From Methylobacterium mesophilicum SR1.6/6 (GTDB lineage Bacteria; Pseudomonadota; Alphaproteobacteria; Rhizobiales; Beijerinckiaceae), in contig NZ_CP043538.1 of assembly GCF_000364445.2 (NCBI RefSeq), forward strand, positions 2,363,612 to 2,427,611: a stretch of DNA of 64,000 bases. The letters are read 5' to 3'. The position numbers and the translations under genes are program-made. A model generated the notes under the pieces. The model was not told the DNA's origin, did not search any database, and saw only the letters and a list, made by a program, of their open reading frames with translations. Positions 25,111 through 34,281 of this stretch are shown piece by piece (the stretch's first letter is position 1; each line of letters opens with the position of its first letter).

Positions 25111-26471
25111 CAGGCCGCCTGAAGCAGGATCGGACGCATCTCCTGGGGCGGCACCGTGTAGAGCCGCCCGTGCGCGACCAGCGCCAGGGGCGCGAGTCCG
25201 ATCCCGTCGTACAGGCCGAACAGGTCCACCGGATGTCCTGCCGCGACGGCGAGGAGTGCCGGCAGGTGCGGTGATGCGCGCAGGGGCAGGCAGCCGGTGG
25301 CGTCCCCGACCGCGAAGGCCGAATCGTCCGCGAGGCGCCCGAGGCGAACGCCGCAGAGGCGCAGGGGCCACCGCTCAGTCCAGGGCGCCCGTGTCAGCAC
25401 CGCGGCGAAGACGTCGCGGGCTACTTCGACCGTGCCGCCCCCCGGCAGCGCGACCGACGCCGCCGCGACGGGCCTCCCGTCGCGCAGGACCGCGCGCAGG
25501 GCCGGATCGCCGGGATGGAAGGCGAGCGTACCGGAAAAGTCCTGGCCGGCAGCGGGGGTCTCGGGAAGCGGCGTCCCCGGCGGCCCGTACGCGATCACCT
25601 GCGCGACGGCGCCCGTGCGGCGGCCCGCGAGCCAGACCGAGCGGGCGACGAGCCGATCCTCCTCCTCGACCGAATGGGCGAGCACCGCCCAGTCATCGTC
25701 GTGTCCCGGGCGGGTCGCCAGGGTATCCGCCGCCACGGGCAGGCCGAGCGCAGCGCGGACGCCGGCAGCCTGCTCGGGGTCCAGAAGGCTGAGGCGACGC
25801 GCGGCACGGACGAGGAGGGCGATCTGGCCGACGGCCAGCGCCAGCGCCGCCTCGGGTTTGGGCGCGCCGGGTACCGGGCCCGCGGCTGCGAGCCCTGGCA
25901 GGGCCCGCACCCGCCGCGCGAGGCCGGGCACCTGTCCATCCACGAGCCGACCGGCCATCCGGTCGAACACCGCGTAGGGCTCGGCACGCGCTGCCGCGAG
26001 CCCCCGGCGCATCAGGTCGGAGAGCCAGAGATCGAGCTCGTCCAGTGCTGCGGCGACGCGGTCGGCGCGCGCCTGCCGCCGCTTGGCCTGGGCCTTGAGA
26101 TCTACCGGCCGATCCGGCTCGCGAGCCCGGCTCTCTGCGGCCGCGGCGCGGTTCTCGCGCCCGGCCATCCAGGCGCTCACCCAGTCCGGCGGCGGGGCCT
26201 CCGGGAGCGGCGTCGCGGCGTCGATCAGCATCAGCCCGAGGGCATGCTTGCAGGGGAACTTGCGGCTCGGGCAGGTGCATTTCGAGGCCGCCTTCGCGGG
26301 ATCGGCGACCGTGCGGTAGGGGCTCGCGCCGCTGCCCTTCACCTCGCCGAAGATCGCCGCGCCCGCCCGGCCGAGCCCGCTCCACGTCGCGGGCTTCGCC
26401 AGACCTTGGCCGGCATTGCGGCTCGACGCGTCCGGGGCGAGCGCGAGGATCTGGTCGACGGTGAGGCTCAT
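25110..26471 (-). CDS. SWIM zinc-finger domain protein
   Basis: A 453-aa protein, first gene of the SWIM-DUF5691-MoxR-DUF5682-VWA operon. The SWIM finger is CTCPSRKFPCKHALGLML with ligands Cys65, Cys67, Cys74 and His76 (CxC-xn-CxH). The N-terminus MSLTVDQILALAPDASSRNA matches related proteins and fixes the start at 26471. The remaining 350 residues are Ala/Arg-rich helices and then beta-rich sequence without a known fold. SWIM domains bind zinc and mediate protein or nucleic acid contacts; here it may recruit the target of the MoxR complex. Confidence 0.9.
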   Translation of the reverse strand: MSLTVDQILALAPDASSRNAGQGLAKPATWSGLGRAGAAIFGEVKGSGASPYRTVADPAKAASKCTCPSRKFPCKHALGLMLIDAATPLPEAPPPDWVSAWMAGRENRAAAAESRAREPDRPVDLKAQAKRRQARADRVAAALDELDLWLSDLMRRGLAAARAEPYAVFDRMAGRLVDGQVPGLARRVRALPGLAAAGPVPGAPKPEAALALAVGQIALLVRAARRLSLLDPEQAAGVRAALGLPVAADTLATRPGHDDDWAVLAHSVEEEDRLVARSVWLAGRRTGAVAQVIAYGPPGTPLPETPAAGQDFSGTLAFHPGDPALRAVLRDGRPVAAASVALPGGGTVEVARDVFAAVLTRAPWTERWPLRLCGVRLGRLADDSAFAVGDATGCLPLRASPHLPALLAVAAGHPVDLFGLYDGIGLAPLALVAHGRLYTVPPQEMRPILLQAA

Positions 26472-27513
26472 GCGTCGGCGGATCAACTCATGTCGGGCAG
26501 CGTCGGGCGCGACAATCTGCACAATCCGCCTCCGGCGGCAAGCGGAACCGTGAGCAACGTCCAAGATCAGCCAAACTTTGGATCGCTTCCAATAAGGATG
26601 TTCGACACGCACATGCGCTGATGGCGCTGACGATGTGGCTCGCTTTGCCGGCAAGCTTGTGAGGCGCGGCGGCCTCAAGCTGCCGATACAAGTCTGTCCC
26701 GGACCCCGCGACTTTCAGGGCAGCGAGGACGCGGGTCGAGCGAGTCCCAGGGCTGATGGATCGTCAAGCTCAGGATCCGCAGGCGACGCCGCGCGAAGCC
26801 CGGGGCAGTCAATTCGATCTTGGGTCGGCGTTCAGCCAGATCGTGACCTACGCGCCCTGCTGAGATTCAAGAAAAAGGAAACGGTAATTGCAGGGTCGAC
26901 CCAGATCCAGCCAACTTGCTCGAGAGCTGATGTATTCGGAGCGGGAAGGCATGATCAAGTCGGTTCGCTGCTTTTAAACTTCGCCGTCTTTCATGGCTCT
27001 CTTTCCAAAGCATCTTTGACCTTGGCGCAGACGGAGCAGGTTGGCCGAGGCGCGCACGTGCCGGGTTATCCGGCCCATGCCGTCGTCGATCACAGCGGCG
27101 CGCTCCTCAATCCGCGCTGCTTCAACGGGTTGTCCTCACCGTGCGCAGAGCCGGCCGGATGCATGTCCGTCCGCGAACGATCCAGAGTTGGCTGATGGGG
27201 TGCGCGTTCGAGAGCCTCCCCGATCGTGAGCGGCGTCGGTGCGGCGATCGCGTTTCACCAATCCGTCCGCGGGGATGCTGGCTCAACACGCGGCCGCGTC
27301 AGGCTTGGCGGTCCTGTCATGCACGCAGGACCGTTCCGAGATCTCGGTTGCCGAAACTCTGGGAAGCCCGATCAACCCCGGGGGACCGATCACACTTTAG
27401 AACCAAAATGACTGATTGACAGATTGTCTGACGAAATGCTCTTTAGCGGTTGCGGATGGCACGCATCCGCGAGGGAGAGCCGAGCGAATCGGCCGCCTGA
27501 AGGAAACGCCCGC
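26472..27513. other. Gene-free stretch between the MoxR operon and the catabolic island
   Basis: About 1040 bases. No frame on either strand shows a family motif. It contains the divergent promoters of the SWIM operon (left) and the catabolic plus arm (right). The composition around 26860-27010 is less GC-rich than the neighbours, suggesting non-coding or acquired sequence. No insertion-sequence ends or direct repeats were spotted. Confidence 0.45.
27418..27428. promoter_or_regulatory. Possible operator or -35 region of the catabolic plus arm
   Basis: GACA-GAT-TGTC is a short inverted repeat overlapping a perfect TTGACA hexamer (27416-27421), 86-98 bases before the first gene. A GntR/FCD dimer could bind such a site. 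No good -10 hexamer follows at 17 bases, so this is tentative. Confidence 0.25.
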
Positions 27514-28323
27514 ATGGACGCTGAGATCTTCGAGATCTACGCGATCAAATACGCGCATCATCACCGTATGGCCCGCGAGAACTTCATCGGCGGGGATATC
27601 CACGACGGTCCGATGCCGATCGATTATTTTGTCTGGGTCATTCGTGGAGGCGCCAGGACAGTCGTTGTCGACACGGGCTTCGACCGAGCGATGGCCATGA
27701 AACGAGGTCGCAACATCGTCAGGCCGGTCGAGGAAGGCTTGGCGCGGATCGGCGTCGACCCGCGAAAGGTCGAAGACGTCGTCCTGACCCATCTGCACTA
27801 CGACCACGCCGGAAACCACGACCTGTTTCCGAACGCCCGCTTCCATGTCCAGGAACGCGAGATGGCCTTCTGCACCGGCCGGTGCATGTGCCATCCGGAG
27901 GTGCGCCACCCCTTCGCCGCCGAGGACGTGAAGGCGATGGTGGACCGGCTTTTCCAGGACCGCGTCTGCTTCCGCGAGGCGACCGACACGCTCTATCCGG
28001 GGATTACCCTCCACCGGGTCGGCGGCCACTCGGACGGCCTGCAGATCGTCCGGGTCCGGACCGCCCGCGGCTGGGTCGTGCTGGCCTCCGACGCCGCGCA
28101 CTTCTTCGCCAATATCGGCCGCCGGCTCGCCTATCCGATCGTCTACAACGTCGGCGACATGTTCGAGGGCTACCGGACGGTCCGGCGTCTGGCCGAGTCC
28201 GAGGATCACATCGTCCCGGGTCACGATCCGCAGGTTCTCGCGATCTACCCGCAGGCGTTCGAAGACGCCGCAGGCTGGATCGTGCGCGTCGACCAGCCAC
28301 CGACTGCCTCACCGACCTACTGA
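27514..28323 (+). CDS. Metallo-beta-lactamase fold hydrolase, N-acyl homoserine lactonase-like
   Basis: A 269-aa cytoplasmic MBL-fold enzyme with the dinuclear zinc motif LTHLHYDHAGNHD (His93, His95, Asp97, His98), a later VGGHSDGLQIV histidine, SDAAHFF and VPGHDPQV. This arrangement is that of AHL lactonases such as AttM/AiiA, which open lactone rings. In a catabolic cluster the real substrate may be another lactone or ester. ATG at 27514 is chosen because AAGGAA stands 8 bases upstream; the 30 codons before it are not conserved in type. First gene of the plus arm, 12 bases before the NIPSNAP gene. Confidence 0.88.
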   Translation: MDAEIFEIYAIKYAHHHRMARENFIGGDIHDGPMPIDYFVWVIRGGARTVVVDTGFDRAMAMKRGRNIVRPVEEGLARIGVDPRKVEDVVLTHLHYDHAGNHDLFPNARFHVQEREMAFCTGRCMCHPEVRHPFAAEDVKAMVDRLFQDRVCFREATDTLYPGITLHRVGGHSDGLQIVRVRTARGWVVLASDAAHFFANIGRRLAYPIVYNVGDMFEGYRTVRRLAESEDHIVPGHDPQVLAIYPQAFEDAAGWIVRVDQPPTASPTY

Positions 28324-28335
28324 CCGGAGGATTCC

Positions 28336-28662
28336 ATGATCGTCGAGATGCGCGTCTACTACTGCGCCCCGACACGACTGCCGGCCCTGCTGGAGCGGTT
28401 CCGCTCCACCACGCTCGGCTTTTTCCAGAAATACGGCATCGAGCAGATCGGCTTCTGGACCACGCTCGTCGGTCCCGACAACCATGCGCTCACCTACCTG
28501 CTCAAATGGGACGACATGGCCCAGCGCGAGGCGCGCTGGAACGCCTTCCAGGTCGATCCGGACTGGATCGCCGCCCGCGCCGAGACCGAGAAGGACCGGC
28601 CGATCGTCGCCCGGATCGAGAACACCTTCCTCGCCCCCACGGACTTTTCCGCCCTGCGCTGA
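28336..28662 (+). CDS. NIPSNAP family protein
   Basis: A 108-aa small alpha-beta barrel-like protein: MIVEMRVYYCAPTRLPALLE, then FFQKYGIEQIGFWTT and NHALTYLLKWDDMAQREARW, which is the NIPSNAP/dimeric ferredoxin-like pattern. Such proteins are often encoded inside catabolic operons, with a supporting or unknown enzymatic role. RBS GGAGG lies 5 bases before ATG. Co-transcribed with the lactonase-like gene upstream and the dehydrogenase downstream. Confidence 0.88.
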   Translation: MIVEMRVYYCAPTRLPALLERFRSTTLGFFQKYGIEQIGFWTTLVGPDNHALTYLLKWDDMAQREARWNAFQVDPDWIAARAETEKDRPIVARIENTFLAPTDFSALR

Positions 28663-28712
28663 CGGGGACACGCGACGCCAGTCGGGTGATCGCCCAGAGG
28701 GACATTTACGGC

Positions 28713-29585
28713 ATGGAACAGAGAACCATCGGCGTCGTCGGCCTCGGCATGATGGGCGACCCCATGAGCCGGTGCCTCGCCAAGGCGGGGCACGCGCTCC
28801 GCCTGCTCGACGCGGATGCAGGCCGGACCGACGCGCTCGCCCGGGACCTCGGCGCGACGGCGCTCACGCGGGAGAATGCGGCCGGGCTCGACCTGCTGAT
28901 CACGATGCTGCCGAACTCGGCCATCGTGGAGGCGGTGCTGCTTGACGAGGGCTGGGCCGACGCGCTCCCGGCCGGCGCCACCGTGATCGACATGAGCTCG
29001 TCGGAGCCGGTGCGCTCCCGCGCCCTCGGCGAGACGCTCGCCGGGAAGGGGCTCGGCTATCTCGACGCGCCGGTCTCGGGCGGCGTGCGGCGCGCGGTGG
29101 ACGGCACGCTCGCGATCCTCGTCGGCGGCGAGGCGGATCTCCTCGCCCGCTGGCGGCCGGTGCTGGAGGCGATGGGCTCATCCGTCCTGCATATCGGCCC
29201 GGCCGGGTCGGGCCATGCCGCCAAGGCGCTGAACAATTTCGTCTCCGCCGCGGGCCTGCTCGCCACCGTCGAGGCGCTCCACGTGGCGCAGCGCTTCGGC
29301 ATCGCGCCGGAGGCCATGACGGATGTGCTCAACGCCTCGTCCGGGCGCAGCAACACCTCCGAGAACAAGGTCAAGCAGTTCATGCTCAGCGGCAGCTTCG
29401 CCTCGGGCTTCTCGCTGAAACTGATGGACAAGGATCTCGGCATCGCCGGGGCCCTGGCACAATCGGTCGACTACCCGCTCGGGTTCGGCCGGCACTGCAT
29501 CGAGACCTGGCACGCGATCGCCGGCGGGGTCGGGCCCACGGCCGACCACACCGAGATGTACCGCCTGCTGGCCGAGGTAGCCTGA
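28713..29585 (+). CDS. NAD(P)-dependent beta-hydroxyacid dehydrogenase (HIBADH family)
   Basis: A 290-aa dehydrogenase with an N-terminal Rossmann motif (GVVGLGMMGDPMSRCLAKAG), the substrate loop YLDAPVSGGVRRAVDGTLAI and the catalytic lysine in AKALNNFVSAAGL (KxxNN). The family oxidises 3-hydroxy acids such as 3-hydroxyisobutyrate, tartronate or threonate. The aldehyde dehydrogenase gene starts 4 bases after its stop, suggesting that its semialdehyde product is handed on to that enzyme. The start at 28713 (MEQRTIGVVG) fits the family length. A second paralogue lies at 32977. Confidence 0.9.
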   Translation: MEQRTIGVVGLGMMGDPMSRCLAKAGHALRLLDADAGRTDALARDLGATALTRENAAGLDLLITMLPNSAIVEAVLLDEGWADALPAGATVIDMSSSEPVRSRALGETLAGKGLGYLDAPVSGGVRRAVDGTLAILVGGEADLLARWRPVLEAMGSSVLHIGPAGSGHAAKALNNFVSAAGLLATVEALHVAQRFGIAPEAMTDVLNASSGRSNTSENKVKQFMLSGSFASGFSLKLMDKDLGIAGALAQSVDYPLGFGRHCIETWHAIAGGVGPTADHTEMYRLLAEVA

Positions 29586-29589
29586 CACG

Positions 29590-31026
29590 ATGGCGCTCCC
29601 GGACCTGAGCCGCTTCTACATCGACGGCGCCTGGGTCGAGCCGGTCGCGGCCCGGCCGTTCCCGCTGATCGATCCCGCCACCGAGACGGCGTTCGGCACC
29701 CTCGCGCTCGGCGATGCCGAGGATGTCGACCGGGCCGTGCGCGCGGCCCGCGCCGCCTTCCCGGCCTTCTCGGAGACGGCGCCCGCCGAACGCGTGGCGC
29801 TCCTGCGCCGGATCCTGGCGCTCTTCGAGGAGCGGTTCGAGACCTTCGCCGAAACGATCCGGCAGGAGATGGGCTCGCCCATCGGCTTCGCCCGCAAGGG
29901 GCAGGCGGCGCGGGGACCGGCGCACCTCAACGCGCTCATCGCGGTCATGGAGGGCTTCGCCTTCGAGGAGGATCGCGGCACCACCCGGATCCGGCGCGAG
30001 CCGATCGGCGTCTGCGGGCTGATCACCCCGTGGAACTGGCCGATCAACCAGATCGTCGTGAAGATCGCCCCGGCGCTCGCGGCCGGCTGCACGATGGTGC
30101 TCAAGCCCAGCGAGTACTCGGCGGTCAGCGCGATGCTGTTCGCGCAGGTCCTGCACGACGCGGGCGTGCCGCCGGGCGTGTTCAACCTCGTGAACGGGGA
30201 CGGCCCCGGCGTCGGCGCCGCGATCGCCGCCCATCCGGGGATCGACATGGTCTCGTTCACCGGGTCGACCCGCGCCGGGATCGAGATCGCCCGGGCGGCG
30301 GCCCCGACCATCAAGCGCGTCGCGCAGGAACTCGGCGGCAAGTCCGCCAACATCCTGCTGGAGGACGTCGACTTCGATCAGGCGGTCCGGCGCGGCGTCG
30401 CGGCCTGCTGCACCAATTCCGGCCAGTCCTGCTCCATCCCGACGCGGATGCTCGTGCCCCGGGCCCGGATGGACGAGGCGGCCGCCATCGCGGCCGAGGC
30501 CGCGGCGGGTTTCCGGCTCGGCCCGACCGCGGACCCCGAGACGGATCTCGGCCCGGTGGTCAACCGCACCCAGTACGAGCGCGTCGTCGGCCTGATCCGC
30601 ACCGGCATCGCGGAGGGCGCGCGGCTCGTCGCCGGCGGTCCGGACCGGCCGGACCACCTCGACCGCGGCTTCTACGTCCGCCCGACAATCTTCGCCGACG
30701 TGACTCCCGACATGACCATCGCGCGGGAGGAGATCTTCGGCCCGGTCCTGTCGATCCTCGCCTACGACAGCGAGGACGATGCGATCGCGATCGCCAACGG
30801 CTCGCGCTACGGGCTCGCCGCCTACGTGCAGGGGCGGGACCGCGACCGGGCGCGCGCCGTGGCGCGGCGGCTGATCGGCGGGCAGGTCCACATCAACTAC
30901 CCGCCCCCGGACGTCAGCGCGCCGTTCGGCGGCTACCGCCAGTCCGGCAACGGCCGGGAATGGGGCGAGGCCGGTCTCCAGGAATACCTCGAGACCAAGG
31001 CGATGATCGGCTTCGGCCTCGACTGA
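29590..31026 (+). CDS. Aldehyde dehydrogenase family protein
   Basis: A 478-aa NAD(P)-dependent aldehyde dehydrogenase of normal length. Key parts: TPWNWPINQ, KPSEYSAVSA, the cofactor loop FTGSTRAG, the general base in AQELGGKSAN (Glu247), the nucleophile in CTNSGQSC (Cys281) and EEIFGPVLSI. It oxidises an aldehyde or semialdehyde to an acid. Four bases separate it from the upstream dehydrogenase, so they are translationally linked and may work in sequence. The substrate cannot be fixed from sequence. Confidence 0.95.
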   Translation: MALPDLSRFYIDGAWVEPVAARPFPLIDPATETAFGTLALGDAEDVDRAVRAARAAFPAFSETAPAERVALLRRILALFEERFETFAETIRQEMGSPIGFARKGQAARGPAHLNALIAVMEGFAFEEDRGTTRIRREPIGVCGLITPWNWPINQIVVKIAPALAAGCTMVLKPSEYSAVSAMLFAQVLHDAGVPPGVFNLVNGDGPGVGAAIAAHPGIDMVSFTGSTRAGIEIARAAAPTIKRVAQELGGKSANILLEDVDFDQAVRRGVAACCTNSGQSCSIPTRMLVPRARMDEAAAIAAEAAAGFRLGPTADPETDLGPVVNRTQYERVVGLIRTGIAEGARLVAGGPDRPDHLDRGFYVRPTIFADVTPDMTIAREEIFGPVLSILAYDSEDDAIAIANGSRYGLAAYVQGRDRDRARAVARRLIGGQVHINYPPPDVSAPFGGYRQSGNGREWGEAGLQEYLETKAMIGFGLD

Positions 31027-31084
31027 ACCGTCCCGCGCGATGCGGCCGGCGCCCGCGGGCATCGGCCCCGACCAGGAGAACCAG

Positions 31085-31486
31085 ATGTCCGACGAGAGCG
31101 AGCTGTTCGGCCAGGGTTTCGAGAACCGCAAGACCGTCCTCGGCGCCGCCCATGTCGAGAAGTCCTGGGCCAATGCCGACGCGTTCAACCGCCCGGTCCA
31201 GCGCCTGGTGACCGAGTATTGCTGGGGCGCGGTCTGGGGCGACGAGACGCTGCCGTTCAAGACCCGCAGCATGCTCAACCTCGCGATGCTGACGGCGATG
31301 AACCAGCATCACGAGCTCGGCGTCCACGTCAAAGGCGCGCTCAACAACGGCGTGACCCGGGACGAGATCCAGGCCGTGCTGATGCAGGCGCTCGTCTATT
31401 GCGGTGCCCCGGCGGCCCTGGCCGCCTTCCGGACCGCCTCCGCGGCGATCGCCGCGTGGGACGAGGAACACGCCGGCGGGCGCTGA
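31085..31486 (+). CDS. Carboxymuconolactone decarboxylase family protein
   Basis: A 133-aa helical protein of the 4-carboxymuconolactone decarboxylase (PcaC-like) type: ENRKTVLGAAHVEKSW, VTEYCWGAVWGDETLPFKTR, LNLAMLTAMNQHHELGVHVK and GALNNGVTRDEIQAVLMQAL. It lacks the CxxC of AhpD peroxidases, which favours a decarboxylase or isomerase-like role. AGGAGAA lies 5 bases before the ATG at 31085. In protocatechuate breakdown this family removes CO2 from 4-carboxymuconolactone; the substrate here may be related. Confidence 0.92.
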   Translation: MSDESELFGQGFENRKTVLGAAHVEKSWANADAFNRPVQRLVTEYCWGAVWGDETLPFKTRSMLNLAMLTAMNQHHELGVHVKGALNNGVTRDEIQAVLMQALVYCGAPAALAAFRTASAAIAAWDEEHAGGR

Positions 31487-31573
31487 TCCCGCGAACGCAT
31501 GCGCGGGCGCGAGCCCGCACACGGACCGACGCAGTCAAAAAATGCGCGGCACGATCACAGGGAGGGAGACGCC

Positions 31574-32950
31574 ATGACGGTCACGTCGGCAGCCTTGGCA
31601 ACGGACGCAGCGGGCGCGCGCCCGGCCTCGTCCCAGTCGATCGAGGAGAAGCGCAAGAGCGCCATCCGGGGCGCGTTCTTCTCCGAATACATCGACATGT
31701 TCGACATCTACCTGCCGGTGGTCGCGCTGGCACCGGTGATGTTCATGTTCCAGCCGAAGAACCTGTCTCCCCAAGTGGAGACGGTGCTGGCCTCGCTGGT
31801 GTTCATCACCACGCTGCTCGGCCGCCCGATCGGCGCCCTCATCTTCGGCCTGATCGCCGACAAGGTCGGACGCCGGGCCGCCTCGATCTATTCGGTGGCG
31901 GGCTTCGGCGTGATCACGCTGCTGATCGGCCTGCTCCCGGGCTACGAGACGCTCGGCCTCGCCTCGTACATCCTGCTGGTGCTGCTGCGATTCCTCGACG
32001 GGATCTTCCTCGGGGGCGGCTACACGGGCGCGATGCCGCTCGCCATCGAGTATTCCAAGAAGGACAAGCGCGGCTTCGTCGGCGGCCTGATCATCGCGGG
32101 CTTCCCGGCCGCCTATGTGAGCATCAACCTCATCACGATGCTGATGTTCTACCTGTTCCCGCTCGACGGGCCCGGGTCGCCCTACACGGTCTGGGGCTGG
32201 CGCATCCCCTTCATCGTCGGCGCGGCGCTCGCCGGCCTGCTCGCCCTCTACTACGTCCACAAGGTCTCGGAATCGGAGGTCTGGAAGAAGGAGGCCGCCG
32301 CCGGGGCCGAACAGGCCGAGGCATCGCCCATGGCGGGCCTGTTCTCCGGGAAGGGCGGCCGCGACCTCCTGCAGGTCCTGCTGCTGATGACCGGCTTCTG
32401 GACGACGCAGAACATCATCACGATCTACATGCCGACCGGGTTGCTGGTGAAGACCCTGCACCTCAACGGCTTCGCGCTGACCGCGACGCTGATGATCTGC
32501 TACACGATCCTGTTCTTCAGCTACATCGGCTCCGGCCTGCTGGGGCAGGTCATCGGCCGCCGGCGCTTCTTCGTGATCGTCGGCCCGCTGATCGCGACCG
32601 TCGGCGCGTACATCCTCTACACGCTGACGGTCACGCCCGAGATGGCGTTCGGCACCCGCGTACTGCTGGTCAGCCTCCTGGCGGTGATCGTGACCTCGCC
32701 CTGGGGCGTCATCGTCACCTACATCAACGAGCGCTTCGCCACGGATGTCCGCGCCACCGGCTTCGGTATCGGCTTCAGCCTCTCGGTGGTGATCCCGTCC
32801 TTCTACGCCTTCTACATGGACTGGTTGAGCGCGCTGATGCCGCTCGCGCTGACGCCCGTGGCCCTGCTGATCGTCGGTGGCCTGATCGGCACCGTGGGCG
32901 CGCTCATCGGTCCGGAGACCAGGGACGTCGATTTCGGCACCGGCCACTGA
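31574..32950 (+). CDS. MFS transporter, metabolite:H+ symporter type
   Basis: A 458-aa inner-membrane transporter with about 12 hydrophobic segments. FFSEYIDMFDIYLPVVALAP opens helix 1, and the MFS loop 2-3 signature is GLIADKVGRRAASIYSV. YINERFATDVRATGFGIGFS near the end is typical of the sugar-porter/MHS branch. GGAGGG stands 8 bases before the ATG at 31574. Placed among catabolic genes, it probably imports the pathway substrate, an organic acid or sugar acid. Confidence 0.9.
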   Translation: MTVTSAALATDAAGARPASSQSIEEKRKSAIRGAFFSEYIDMFDIYLPVVALAPVMFMFQPKNLSPQVETVLASLVFITTLLGRPIGALIFGLIADKVGRRAASIYSVAGFGVITLLIGLLPGYETLGLASYILLVLLRFLDGIFLGGGYTGAMPLAIEYSKKDKRGFVGGLIIAGFPAAYVSINLITMLMFYLFPLDGPGSPYTVWGWRIPFIVGAALAGLLALYYVHKVSESEVWKKEAAAGAEQAEASPMAGLFSGKGGRDLLQVLLLMTGFWTTQNIITIYMPTGLLVKTLHLNGFALTATLMICYTILFFSYIGSGLLGQVIGRRRFFVIVGPLIATVGAYILYTLTVTPEMAFGTRVLLVSLLAVIVTSPWGVIVTYINERFATDVRATGFGIGFSLSVVIPSFYAFYMDWLSALMPLALTPVALLIVGGLIGTVGALIGPETRDVDFGTGH

Positions 32951-32976
32951 GCCGGACGCCGCGCGGAGGACGCAGC

Positions 32977-33882
32977 ATGCACCAGAACCGGATCGGCTTC
33001 ATCGGGCTCGGCAACATGGGCGGCCGCATGACGCGCCGCCTGACCGGGGCGGGGATCGATGTGGTCGGCTTCGACACCGACCGGGAGGCCGCTTCGCGCT
33101 GGGGCGCGACGGACGCGGCCTCGATCGCCGCGGTCGTCGGTGAAGCGGACGTGGTCCTGATGTCCCTGCCCGACAGCAAGGTGGTCGAGCGCGTCGTGCT
33201 CGGCGAGGGCGGTGTCCTGGCGGGCTGCCGGGACGGGCAGATCGTCGTCGACCTGAGCACGGCCTCCGCCAGCTCGACGCGCCGCATCGCCGCGGCGCTG
33301 GCCGAGCGCGGCGTCGCCTACGTGGACGCGGGCATCTCCGGCGGCGCCGCCGCGGCCGAGAAGGGCACGCTGACCCTGATGGTCGGCGGCGATCCGGCGG
33401 TGATCGACCGGCTGGACTGGGTCTTCGCGCCGATCGCCCAGAAGGTCGTCGTGATGGGTGCTTCCGGTGCCGGCCACACGACCAAGCTGCTCAACAACTT
33501 CCTGAACGCGGTCAGCCTCGCGGCCACCGCGGAGGTCATGGTCGCGGGCCGGAAGGCCGGGCTCGACCTGCACCGGCTCCTGGAGGTGCTGAACGCCTCC
33601 AGCGGCGTCAATTTCGCGACGCTGAACCGTTTCCCCAAGATCGTGGACGGCGACTACCTGGAAGGCGGCCTGACCGGCAAGCTGATGACCAAGGACGTCG
33701 TCCTCTACACCGATCTCCTGCACGAACTCGGCGTCGCCTCCCTCAACGCGTCCGGCCCGATGGCGAGCTTCGGCCTCGCCACGGCGCTCGGCTACGGCGA
33801 CGTCATCTCCAACCGCGTCGTCGACGCCATCGGCGACGTCTCCGGCGGCGTCCGGCTCCACGGCAACCGACACGAGAACTGA
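32977..33882 (+). CDS. NAD(P)-dependent beta-hydroxyacid dehydrogenase, second copy
   Basis: A 301-aa paralogue of the enzyme at 28713, with Rossmann motif GFIGLGNMGGRMTRRLTGAG, substrate loop YVDAGISGGAAAAEKGTLTL and catalytic lysine in TKLLNNFLNAVSL. The loop differs (Ile-Ser and Ala-rich rather than Val-Ser and Arg-rich), suggesting another substrate. GGAGG is 7 bases before the ATG. It lies between the MFS gene and the cupin gene in the same operon. Confidence 0.9.
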   Translation: MHQNRIGFIGLGNMGGRMTRRLTGAGIDVVGFDTDREAASRWGATDAASIAAVVGEADVVLMSLPDSKVVERVVLGEGGVLAGCRDGQIVVDLSTASASSTRRIAAALAERGVAYVDAGISGGAAAAEKGTLTLMVGGDPAVIDRLDWVFAPIAQKVVVMGASGAGHTTKLLNNFLNAVSLAATAEVMVAGRKAGLDLHRLLEVLNASSGVNFATLNRFPKIVDGDYLEGGLTGKLMTKDVVLYTDLLHELGVASLNASGPMASFGLATALGYGDVISNRVVDAIGDVSGGVRLHGNRHEN

Positions 33883-33891
33883 GAGGATACG

Positions 33892-34281
33892 ATGCAGATC
33901 TTCCACGGTCGCGAGACCAGCGCGAAGTCCGAGAGCCGCGGGCCGACCTTCACCGGGCAGGTCTGGGCCGACCCGGTGATGCAGTCGACGGGCGGCGTGA
34001 TGATCAACAACGTCTTCTTCACGCCCGGTGCGCGGACCTTCTGGCACGCGCACGCGCAGGGCCAGATCCTGCAGGTGACCGCCGGCAAGGGCTGGATCTG
34101 CGTCGCGGGCCAGAAGGCGCAGCCGATCCGGGCGGGCGACACCGTCTGGATCCCGGCGGACGAGCGGCACTGGCACGGCGCGGCCGCCGACAGCTACCTG
34201 CTCCACACGGCGATCTCGCTCGGCAAGACCGACTGGCAGGACGAGGTGATCGAGGCCGACTACGCCGGAGCCACGGCATGA
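33892..34281 (+). CDS. Cupin domain protein
   Basis: A 129-aa single-domain cupin. Motif 1 is FWHAHAQGQILQVTAGKGWI (two His, Gln in place of the usual Glu) and motif 2 is IPADERHWHGAA. Metal binding through His residues is likely, although the Glu-to-Gln-type change could alter it. Such cupins often accompany carboxymuconolactone decarboxylase genes as here; the next gene overlaps its stop (ATGA). Possible roles are isomerase, decarboxylase or dioxygenase. Confidence 0.9.
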   Translation: MQIFHGRETSAKSESRGPTFTGQVWADPVMQSTGGVMINNVFFTPGARTFWHAHAQGQILQVTAGKGWICVAGQKAQPIRAGDTVWIPADERHWHGAAADSYLLHTAISLGKTDWQDEVIEADYAGATA

